Source: Candidatus Anaerobiospirillum pullicola (lineage in GTDB: Bacteria > Pseudomonadota > Gammaproteobacteria > Enterobacterales > Succinivibrionaceae). From it: 34,210 bases of DNA. Below the pieces are notes generated by a model that was not told where the DNA came from, ran no database searches, and worked only from the letters and a program-made list of their open reading frames with translations. Location of the stretch: contig JAHLFE010000016.1 of assembly GCA_018884035.1 (NCBI GenBank), positions 1 through 34,210 on the forward strand, given 5' to 3'. Below are positions 1 to 6,266 of this stretch, in pieces. Numbering within the stretch: position 1 is the stretch's first letter; every line of letters begins with the position of its first letter. The position numbers were made by a program, and so were the translations under genes.

Positions 1-78
1 TGCTTGGTACCACAAAACGATCCCTCAAAGGCTGAGGATGTGTGTACGCTGTGCTTGGCTAAAGCCCCAATACTAACT

Positions 79-118
79 GTCGGCTAACCCCACTCTTACG
101 AGTGGGGCATGCGCCGAC
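79..118. repeat. nested hairpin with TTAC loop, possible IS200/IS605-type end
   Basis: The outer stem is GTCGGC (79-84) with GCCGAC (113-118). The inner 8-bp stem CCCCACTC (88-95)/GAGTGGGG (100-107) closes a TTAC loop. The hairpin at 33702-33721 has nearly the same inner stem and the same loop. Subterminal hairpins of this kind occur at IS200/IS605 ends and in TnpB-associated RNAs, but no transposase or TnpB is nearby, so this is at most a remnant. The hairpin is seen directly; the assignment is inference. Confidence 0.35.
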
Positions 119-209
119 AACTCTAGGTCAAGCGCTTCGCAGGGCTCTTTTAGTGACCATGAAAAGCAGCGGTTGCCAGCTGTGGCCGTTTCTGACGCAA
201 TCAGCTTTT

Positions 210-265
210 TGCCTTGTGTGCACAGCGTAGCCAAAGCAAGCGAACTATGCTGTGTGCACAGGGCA
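210..265. repeat. long imperfect hairpin
   Basis: Two 21-nt arms (210-230 and 245-265) pair over their whole length. There are four non-Watson-Crick positions, and all four become G-U pairs if the plus strand is transcribed. The loop is 14 nt (231-244). No T-tract follows, so it is not an ordinary terminator. It could be a structured RNA or a decayed mobile-element end. Confidence 0.4.
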
Positions 266-433
266 ATAATCGCGACTTAGCCCAAATTGAGCCTAACTTA
301 CGACCTTCTCTACCGCCCATACCTCACATACTGCCTTTCCACTCTTTTCCCACGCAAGAGCACTGCGGCTAACGCGCTCCATGCTCACATCACCTCTCAT
401 GGATTTTAGACCGTTACTTGAAAGAAGCACAGC

Positions 434-454
434 TAACAGCGCCCGCCCCTGCTA
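434..454 (+). repeat. 21-bp dispersed intergenic repeat, copy 1
   Basis: A 21-bp sequence with core CAGCGCCCGCCCCTGCTA is identical to 3991-4011. Flanks differ, so this is a short dispersed word and not part of a longer duplication. Function unknown. Confidence 0.4.
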
Positions 455-547
455 AACACGCTAATACTCATCATCACCAACAGCACCTCCTCAGCGCGGG
501 CAAAGCACTGCTACTGAGCATAGCTAATGTGAGCATTACCTTAAGAG

Positions 548-1105
548 CTACTCTTTAGGAGTAAGCTCGGCAGTAGCCGGATGCATGTGCCCATCATCCG
601 TAGCCAGAGCCTCACCATTTACCTTCATCGCCAAAGCACTGACCTTAAGCGCAAAGGCCTGCGTTGCCGCCAGCTTTGGTCGCATCTTTTCTTTGAGCGC
701 CTCACGCTCAATGGGAGCCTTGTAGAAAGCCATCATATCTGCAAGCACATCCAGCGCTTCCTCCCCCTCGACAAACAGCACCTCCCCCTCACCACAGATG
801 CTGGCAAAGTGATTGGTGCTGCGGCAATCTGGGTAGATAAGCGTGTTAGTGCGTAGCGTAATAGTAAAGGCACAGTTAGGGTCACGCTTCAGCAGCGTAA
901 ACTTGCGGCCCGCCTTAGCGCCATGGAAGAGAAGATAGAGCTCGTCGTCGCGTACAACTGGCGCATAGTTAACTGTGACGGCATAAGGGTACGGCTCGTC
1001 CTTTATGGCCAAAGTCATTTCTTGGGCGGTGTTAAGCGCTTGCAGGACTTGCTCGACAGAGGTCACAGCGCGCAACGCTTTGCGCACAAGGATAAATGCA
1101 AACAT
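548..1105 (-). CDS. pyridoxamine 5'-phosphate oxidase-family FMN-binding protein (NimA-like)
   Basis: The 185-residue protein resembles the small FMN-binding split-barrel family that includes pyridoxamine 5'-phosphate oxidase-related proteins and NimA-type nitroimidazole reductases. Supporting segments are the early strand 'PYAVTVNYAPV' followed by 'ELYLLFHGAKAGRKFTLLKRDP', the typical strand-turn-helix of the flavin-binding barrel, and the later 'ICGEGEVLFVEG' strand. It is probably a cytoplasmic flavin-dependent reductase or flavin/heme-binding protein; the substrate cannot be told. The start at 1105 precedes the conserved core by about 35 residues, normal for the family. It stands alone, divergent from the acetyltransferase at 1469. 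No domain search was possible, so the family call rests on visible motif similarity. Confidence 0.7.
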   Translation of the reverse strand: MFAFILVRKALRAVTSVEQVLQALNTAQEMTLAIKDEPYPYAVTVNYAPVVRDDELYLLFHGAKAGRKFTLLKRDPNCAFTITLRTNTLIYPDCRSTNHFASICGEGEVLFVEGEEALDVLADMMAFYKAPIEREALKEKMRPKLAATQAFALKVSALAMKVNGEALATDDGHMHPATAELTPKE

Positions 1106-1468
1106 GATGGCTCCTCTTCTTTGCTGACGCGGGGCAACGCTTGCTCGAGCTGATAATCATTACAGCTCACGCTCATGCTCATACTTACGCTGCTACATGC
1201 ATGGTAAGCGGCATATTAACGCAGTGAAGCCTCCTCACTGCTCATTTCTTGTAAAGGGGCAAACATGTCACAGGGGCAGCGTCGCTGCTTACCAGCGCAA
1301 AGCCACACTACCTGCTAACGCCGTCACAGTGCCCCCTGCGCTGTTTGCGCCTGCACACAATCTTTTGCCTCTCAGGCTATCATCATTTGGCGGAAACAGC
1401 TACAATATAACCATCTTCGAGAAGCGGAAGATTTTCCTATCCCTCTCTATGATCAAGGGAACGCTCTT
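1106..1468. other. divergent intergenic region
   Basis: This 363-bp region separates two divergently transcribed genes and should hold both promoters. A TACAAT hexamer at 1401-1406 is a possible -10 for the acetyltransferase, but no convincing -35 lies at the right distance. Nothing else stands out. Confidence 0.35.
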
Positions 1469-2098
1469 ATGGTATTTGAACTTAAGCCTTATACCACCGA
1501 ATTCAACGAGCAGATCAATGATCTGGTCTACCATACTGTGCACACCATCTGTGGACAATTCTACACACCGGAACAATGTGAGGCTTGGGCACCAAAGAGC
1601 ACCAATAAGGCTGTCTGGACGGATCGTCTCGAAGACAACTACTCCATTATGGCTTTACTCAAGAAAAAGCCAACTTCCCACACATACGTTTTAGTCTGCG
1701 GCTTTGGCTCGATTAGTGCCGAGGTGCCGGTGTATCTGCAAGGCTTTGTTGAGGACTTGCTGGGCTTTTCTCGTGCCGAGGTGCCTAACCCTGAGCACTT
1801 AAGCTTAGTGTGCAACTTAACCTACCTCTACGTAGGCTACTTCTGCCAGCGCGTGGGTGTCGGCTCCTTAATGCTGACCGAGCTTGAGGAGCATGCGGCC
1901 AAAGAGGGTGTGCGCGCTTTTATCACGGCGGTTCCATCAGTAGCTTTAAAGTTCTTTTCAGCGCAGGGCTACCACAAGCTGCAAGCATCACCTGTAGAAG
2001 CCTTAAGCCAAAACATTCCGCACTACGTTATGGGCAAGATCCTCCCGCCCCCACCTCCAGAGAAGGTCAAGCGTTCTCGCTATCGCGACCAATACTAA
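1469..2098 (+). CDS. GNAT-family N-acetyltransferase, YafP-like
   Basis: A 209-residue protein with the order of elements of a GCN5-related N-acetyltransferase. An N-terminal segment 'FYTPEQCEAWAP' (about residues 30-41) strongly recalls E. coli YafP ('HYSPQQISAWAQ'). The acetyl-CoA-binding loop is 'YLYVGYFCQRVGVGSLMLTELEEHA', where Q-R-V-G-V-G-S matches the Q/RxxGxG/A signature. The C-terminal 'FFSAQGYHKL' matches the usual FYxxxGF. It presumably transfers acetyl from acetyl-CoA to a small molecule or protein amine; the substrate is unknown. At 209 residues it is longer than YafP (about 150), with extra sequence before the CoA loop and a proline/basic tail (PPPPPEKVKRSRYRDQY). ATG 1469 follows AAGGGA at about nine bases. 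Confidence 0.75.
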   Translation: MVFELKPYTTEFNEQINDLVYHTVHTICGQFYTPEQCEAWAPKSTNKAVWTDRLEDNYSIMALLKKKPTSHTYVLVCGFGSISAEVPVYLQGFVEDLLGFSRAEVPNPEHLSLVCNLTYLYVGYFCQRVGVGSLMLTELEEHAAKEGVRAFITAVPSVALKFFSAQGYHKLQASPVEALSQNIPHYVMGKILPPPPPEKVKRSRYRDQY

Positions 2099-2165
2099 GA
2101 GCTAAGCCAGCGCCCGAACCAAGTAGAGCTCTGCTACAAGCTCTTAAGAGGCTTAAGCGCGCGTT

Positions 2166-2187
2166 GCTGCGCCGTGCACGGCGCAGC
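2166..2187. repeat. 22-bp perfect palindrome
   Basis: GCTGCGCCGTG is followed directly by its exact reverse complement. It starts 67 bp after the acetyltransferase stop. No T-run follows, so a terminator role is weak; a dyad protein-binding site or a cruciform/hairpin is equally possible. Confidence 0.45.
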
Positions 2188-2982
2188 TGGCGCTGCTACG
2201 CACTGATACGCCCCCACATCCCTGCCGCGCTACTTCCCCTCTCATCCCCTAAATCTCTTTTACCCCTTACTCCACTAAGCTCCTCCCAACCAACCTCTTG
2301 CTACTTCCTCGCTACATGTCTTGCGCAGCTTACCGCTATAGTGAGTTTTTGCCTCACGGCTCTTTAGACGCACAAAGTCAGCCCTTAAGCTGCTAAGACG
2401 CACATGATTTCCCCTACAGCCTTAGCGCCCTCCACCTGATGTTTATCTGCATGTGAGCGTTAGCTGACGTAGTCGCTGCTCTTGCGTCACTTGCTGTGCT
2501 CAGTCTCACCACGCTGCAACGCACTTAATGCTGGCCTAAAGCTCCCCACACCCTAAACCGCTATAGCAGGCAGACTTCTTGGCTGCTACCTGTGTTTTCC
2601 GCTGTCAAGAGCTGCCTCAACACCTCTGTGGTGCTCCCCCATTATTGGGCAGGTATACCCCAAAACGGACACTACCTCGCTTTTGCGAGAATTTCCTCAC
2701 AAAAGAGAACACAGCTCTGCAACTAAAGATAACATTCCCCATTTTTCGCACTACAATTAAGACAGCCCAAGACAATCTCCTCATAGCCTCGCGGCCATCC
2801 CTCTACTAAGGCAGTTAGTAGCGCTCCAGCTGTGTGTTTTGTCCTGATAGCACTTAAGTCCCAGCGCTTAAGTGTGAACACGATGCCTGTGCTCAAGACA
2901 ACATCGCTGTTCTTACCTTGCCCTGCTAGAGCAGCCTACTCTAGCAAGCTGCTGTTGCGATCTCTAACCACTAACCTAAGAT

Positions 2983-2998
2983 AGCCTCACGTGAGGCT
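2983..2998. promoter_or_regulatory. 16-bp perfect palindrome upstream of the Sel1-repeat gene
   Basis: AGCCTCAC/GTGAGGCT is an uninterrupted dyad ending 53 bp before the ATG at 3052, followed by GTTGTTTCG. It could be an operator, or a weak terminator/attenuator in the leader of the downstream gene. The dyad is seen directly; its role is inferred from position only. Confidence 0.35.
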
Positions 2999-3051
2999 GT
3001 TGTTTCGTCTCTGCAAAAGGCGGCGCTCTGGAATGCACCCCATGACGCCGA

Positions 3052-3804
3052 ATGGATATCATGCCTCAACTGCTTTCTCTGCTTGCGCCGTTATCAGCTA
3101 TCGTTGGTAAACATTCGCGCACTTGGGTGCTCGCCTCTGGTGTAGCTTTGGGTTTATTAGTAGGCACCAGCTCTACAGCGCAAGCCTTTACTGGTGAGCA
3201 AGAGTACATTAAAGCCTGCCAAGCGGGCCAGCTGGAGCAGTGCAACGTCTTAGCGCAAATCTATCTGCAGAACAAAGACTATCGCAACGCGGCGACGCAC
3301 TTAGAGAAGATCTGTGCCGACACTATGAAGGAAAACTCGCCACTGCACAAGCAAACCTGCTCGCTGCTTTTGACGATGCTCACCGACGAAGAGTACGGCA
3401 TTATGGACTACCAAAAGGGTATGATTTGGGGTGATCACATTTGTGCGCACTCTAACGCCTTCGGCTGCCTCTTGATGTCCAACATCTTCTTTACCGGCAA
3501 GCATGTCAATGCTGACCTCAATAAAGCCTCAGAGTACGCTAAAAGAGCCTGCGCCTTAAAAGATGGCACCGGCTGCCGCCAAGCGGCGCTCATTACCTTT
3601 ACTGCGGCGTATATCCAAAAGGACGTGAACTTAGCCGAGGAGTCTTACAAGTACCATAAAGCTGCTTGTGATGTGGGCAACCAAGCCTCCTGCAATGACC
3701 TGCAACATTACCAACAGAAGATGGAGGAGTTTAAGCTTTACGCCCAGACTCCTGATGCCACTGCTCCGGTGCAGCAACAGCCACCGCAGCCAGCAGCGCG
3801 ATAA
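3052..3804 (+). CDS. secreted Sel1-like repeat protein, cysteine-rich
   Basis: A 250-residue exported protein. A signal peptide is visible: basic stretch 'GKHSR' around residues 19-23, hydrophobic core 'WVLASGVALGLLVG', cleavage likely after AQA (residues 43-45). The mature part is a chain of Sel1/TPR-like helix pairs ('AQIYLQNKDYRNAATHLEKIC', 'KASEYAKRACALKDGTGCRQAA', 'YHKAACDVGNQASCNDL'). Cysteines occur in pairs seven to sixteen residues apart, once per repeat, as in the cysteine-rich Hcp-type Sel1 proteins of Helicobacter, where they form intra-repeat disulfides. The C-terminus is a short Q/P tail. It probably acts in the periplasm or outside the cell as a protein-binding scaffold. An in-frame ATG at 3061 is an alternative start; neither has a strong ribosome site. 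An intrinsic terminator follows 28 bp after the stop. Confidence 0.8.
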   Translation: MDIMPQLLSLLAPLSAIVGKHSRTWVLASGVALGLLVGTSSTAQAFTGEQEYIKACQAGQLEQCNVLAQIYLQNKDYRNAATHLEKICADTMKENSPLHKQTCSLLLTMLTDEEYGIMDYQKGMIWGDHICAHSNAFGCLLMSNIFFTGKHVNADLNKASEYAKRACALKDGTGCRQAALITFTAAYIQKDVNLAEESYKYHKAACDVGNQASCNDLQHYQQKMEEFKLYAQTPDATAPVQQQPPQPAAR

Positions 3805-3831
3805 GCTCACGCACTGCCACCAACTTACAGC

Positions 3832-3864
3832 AAAGCCACAGCAAGTCTGTGGCTTTTGCGTCTT
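3832..3864 (+). terminator. intrinsic terminator of the Sel1-repeat gene
   Basis: AAAGCCACAG (3832-3841) pairs with CTGTGGCTTT (3847-3856) around a CAAGT loop, followed by TTGCGTCTTT. This is a classic 10-bp stem with a T-rich tail, 28 bp after the stop codon. Confidence 0.8.
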
Positions 3865-3990
3865 TACAACGCTCTCCACACAACCACCACCGCGCCATCA
3901 CCTGAGCTCCAACGATACCTCTGTACCTAACCTCATCCCCCCGCATCTACCGCACATTACGCTCTGCTTATTGCTCTGTTCATAGGCTCA

Positions 3991-4011
3991 TAACAGCGCC
4001 CGCCCCTGCTA
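3991..4011 (+). repeat. 21-bp dispersed intergenic repeat, copy 2
   Basis: Identical to 434-454 over 21 bp, same orientation, with unrelated flanks. It ends 46 bp before MITE copy A. Confidence 0.4.
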
Positions 4012-4057
4012 CGAGTTTCCTCAGCTTCTTGTAGCGGCGAAAAACTCAAGAAGCACT

Positions 4058-4240
4058 GAAGGCGTTTTCCCCTTGTGTGAGAACAGCTACTTGCCATAAC
4101 CTACCTCAAGATACGTCGCGGTAGCGACGCTCCATATCAGGTTTCTGCATCAAGGGGCTTAACTCCACCTAAAAGGCCGATTTTAAGCCAATAACATGGG
4201 GGGAAAATACTTTAAAGGAACAAGGGGGGAAAACGCTCTC
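4058..4240 (-). mobile_element. MITE-like element, copy A (183 bp, inverted relative to B and C)
   Basis: The ends are inverted repeats: GAAGGCGTTTTCCCCTTGT at 4058-4076, and at 4222-4240 a sequence whose reverse complement reads GAGAGCGTTTTCCCCCCTT. A perfect 8-bp direct repeat GAAGCACT flanks it (4050-4057 and 4241-4248), the mark of transposition. Reverse-complemented, it aligns along its whole length with copies B (12131) and C (23288), sharing landmarks such as ATGTTATTGGCTTAAAA and CCTGATATGGAGCGTCG. The internal hairpin CGTCGC-TACC-GCGACG is present with a single GCGTCG unit. It has no coding capacity. It inserted between the convergent Sel1 gene and yfbV. Confidence 0.9.
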
Positions 4241-4482
4241 GAAGCACTAACAACCTGCTCCCACATGGTTGTTGGCATCTGCCCAGATAACTATGTAAGG
4301 TGGGAACACCGCTAACTTACAGCATGTACCATAGACCGCTGTGAAATCCTTGTAGTGGCTTAAGTTCGCGGAAATGCCTTTTCCACCTCAGTCTCTACTA
4401 CCTCATATTGGCTCTACCTTGTAGTGCACGAGCAGCCTCTTACAGCAGCTGCTGCTCTGAAGAGAGCGTAGCGTACAAGCGC

Positions 4483-4974
4483 CTACAGCCGATCGAGAAA
4501 GTCCTTGTCCTTAAAGGTCTTAAGCCCCTGATTAATGGCCGTAATAAAGTCGAGCATGGTCGGATTTTGCGCTGGGGTCTTCTCCAGCTTCTGTATCAGG
4601 TCAAAGTAAAACTGCTGTTGGCGCTGATTGAGCGGCGTCGTGGCTCGTACCGAGAACCACACCACGCCTAAAAGAGGCAATTGCAACAAGATCAGGATCA
4701 TAAAGATCACAGAGACAATGGAAAGGTAGAGCGTCATCGAGCCTGAGCTCGGATGCGTAAAGAGCAGGTACAGACCAGAGAAGCCCCCACAGGTGTAGTA
4801 AATCCAAAATACCAAGAAAGCGACCACCGGTGGTAAGACTATACGCCCTAAGGACATCATCTTTTTGTAGCGCATCTCTGGGAAGATAGCCATGAGGATA
4901 GGCTCATCAGGCCATAAGTCCATATAGTGCGAGCCCAGCTTAATAGCGTTAATGATTTTGGAGAAGAGCATCAT
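4483..4974 (-). CDS. yfbV: UPF0208 membrane protein YfbV
   Basis: The 163-residue protein matches E. coli YfbV in layout and landmarks. The N-terminal 'IKLGSHYMDLWP' corresponds to 'RRGQHYSKTWP', then 'RYKKMMSLGRIVLPPVVAF' and the end 'FKDKDFLDRL' to 'QLDKTFLDDL'. Two hydrophobic segments (about residues 45-62 and 80-107) should span the inner membrane. The biochemical function of YfbV is not established, though it has been linked to Ter macrodomain insulation in E. coli. In E. coli yfbV lies divergent from ackA-pta; here it is likewise divergent from pta, but without ackA between. An adjacent ATG at 4971 could also serve as start. Confidence 0.85.
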   Translation of the reverse strand: MMLFSKIINAIKLGSHYMDLWPDEPILMAIFPEMRYKKMMSLGRIVLPPVVAFLVFWIYYTCGGFSGLYLLFTHPSSGSMTLYLSIVSVIFMILILLQLPLLGVVWFSVRATTPLNQRQQQFYFDLIQKLEKTPAQNPTMLDFITAINQGLKTFKDKDFLDRL

Positions 4975-5866
4975 GCAAGCAGCGAAAACAGAGGGCAGAC
5001 AAGGGGAAAAGGAAAGTGCGCTGAGCGCTTACGCGTAATTGGTGCGGCGATGTAAACCGCAGAAAAAACGCTAGCCATACGGCACAGCAAAGAACCATAA
5101 ACGTTATGACATCTCATTATACCGAAGCAACCACGCTCGCAGCAGTGAAGCCCCTACCGCCTCTCGCGGCTAACGCCCAGCAAGAGACATCACTACCAGC
5201 CCCAGCAATACCTTCCCCGCTGCATAGCACAGCCCCCGCCCCGCAGCAAAGCAGAAACAGTGGCCGTGGCCATAGATGAGTCCTGCACATGAGACGCTAG
5301 GGCAGCCTCCGCAAAAGCTCTTCAGCTCTGCATGCTAGCTCAAGCAGCATACCCGCGCTCCTAAAAGCTGACAGATCAACTCAGAGCGTCAGCAACGTAT
5401 CCCTCAGGTTGACTAAGATGCGCCAAACCAGCTTGTAAGCACTATAACTGCCACTTACAGCGCTAATATCCACAGGGCATGGACGCACACTAAGAGCAAC
5501 ATAAAGCTGTGGTGGTGTTAAGTTCGTGGGCATGCTCAAGCAGCCTTATCACCGTATTGCGCGCAGCGTCTGCGTGGTTCTCCCTCAGCGGAGATTGTTT
5601 TTAGGATACCTGCCATGAGCCACGGCGCTGGAGTTTCTGTGTTACCGGTGCGCTCGACTACCACTTAAAGGAAGTTGCTTGCTCATTATCACCACTGTCA
5701 TCGTGCCGGTGCCTTCAGCTCAGTTTACGCTTCGGGTAAGGAGAAATGACCACAGCGGGCTTGAGCGTACTTGAGCGTAATGGCGTTGCTCACGTCAAGA
5801 GGCTGCTTCGCCACCACTCTGTGCCCACTTACCAGCCCTAACGACTAAACTTTTTTAACCTCATTA
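4975..5866. other. non-coding gap at the expected ackA position
   Basis: About 890 bp with no credible gene on either strand. I looked for acetate kinase landmarks (the N-terminal NCGSSSLK motif, RRYGFHGTSH) and saw neither an intact gene nor fragments. It must include the yfbV promoter, but no strong sigma70 hexamer pair is evident. Confidence 0.5.
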
Positions 5867-6070
5867 TTAAAACTGATAAATAAAATCAAACTGACATTTC
5901 AGTTTAGGCAAGCGCGGGAAATCTACGCCATTTGTACCCCAAATTTCACCGCTACCGACCACAAAGCCCGCAGCCATGCGCTTAGTGGAAAGCTCCGTGT
6001 GGCCTATCTTGACTTGTGAGAAACCTTCGCCACTCACGCTTAAGGGGACTTGAGTCGCAATTGCTGTCAT
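5867..6070 (-). CDS. hypothetical small protein (67 aa)
   Basis: An open frame of 67 codons begins at ATG 6070 behind TTGGGGAAA, which could serve as ribosome site, and ends with TAA in an AT-rich stretch. The translation has balanced composition and alternating hydrophobic/polar runs ('VPLSVSGEGFSQVKIGHTEL', 'MAAGFVVGSGEIWG'), and its codons resemble those of the neighbours, unlike the Leu/Pro/Ser-rich noise frames elsewhere. I recognise no family, signal peptide or membrane segment. It lies between yfbV and pta. It could still be a chance frame. Confidence 0.35.
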   Translation of the reverse strand: MTAIATQVPLSVSGEGFSQVKIGHTELSTKRMAAGFVVGSGEIWGTNGVDFPRLPKLKCQFDFIYQF

Positions 6071-6254
6071 TTTCCCCAAAAAAGTAAGGGCAATAAGGCC
6101 GCTTTTGCGCTATTCTAAAGGGCAGGCAAACGCTCTGAGCCATACGCTCACGGGGAATTCCTGTAGCGCACGCTAGAACTACTGGTCAGCCCCATGGCTC
6201 TGCCACTTAAGCTGCAGCTCTCTGCGGCTTTGCTTTGTTCGTTTTGATTGTTGT

Positions 6255-6259
6255 TGGAG
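6255..6259 (+). promoter_or_regulatory. ribosome binding site deciding the pta start
   Basis: GGAGA ends 7 bases before GTG 6267 but only 1 base before the in-frame TTG 6261. The GTG is therefore the likely start, and it gives an N-terminus (MPRSIMLVPAG) that aligns with E. coli Pta (MSRIIMLIPTG). Confidence 0.7.
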
Positions 6260-6266
6260 ATTGGAA

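Larger units (their letters stand above)
1..547. other. non-coding stretch with two hairpins and a dispersed repeat
   Basis: No credible gene is seen. The stretch holds a nested hairpin (79-118), a long GU-rich hairpin (210-265) and one copy of a 21-bp repeat (434-454), each listed separately. It lies downstream of the minus-strand gene ending at 548. Confidence 0.5.
2099..3051. other. long non-coding region
   Basis: About 950 bp without a credible gene. Short open frames here are Leu/Pro/Ser-rich and lack ribosome sites. It contains a 22-bp perfect palindrome at 2166-2187 and a 16-bp perfect palindrome at 2983-2998. TAAGAGCT (2096-2103) and AGCTCTTA about 35 bases later form an inverted repeat overlapping the acetyltransferase stop. 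Confidence 0.4.
3805..4482. other. intergenic region carrying a terminator, a dispersed repeat and MITE copy A
   Basis: This 678-bp gap lies between convergent genes. It holds the terminator of the Sel1 gene, the second copy of the 21-bp repeat (3991-4011) and the MITE-like element at 4058-4240. No gene is supported. Confidence 0.6.

Noticed and set aside
2579..2809. 76-codon plus-strand frame in the 2.1-3.0 kb gap
   Set aside because: TTG start, no ribosome site, no recognisable motif.
3668..3985. 105-codon plus-strand frame overlapping the Sel1 gene end
   Set aside because: It is a shifted-frame shadow that runs through the Sel1 terminator hairpin.
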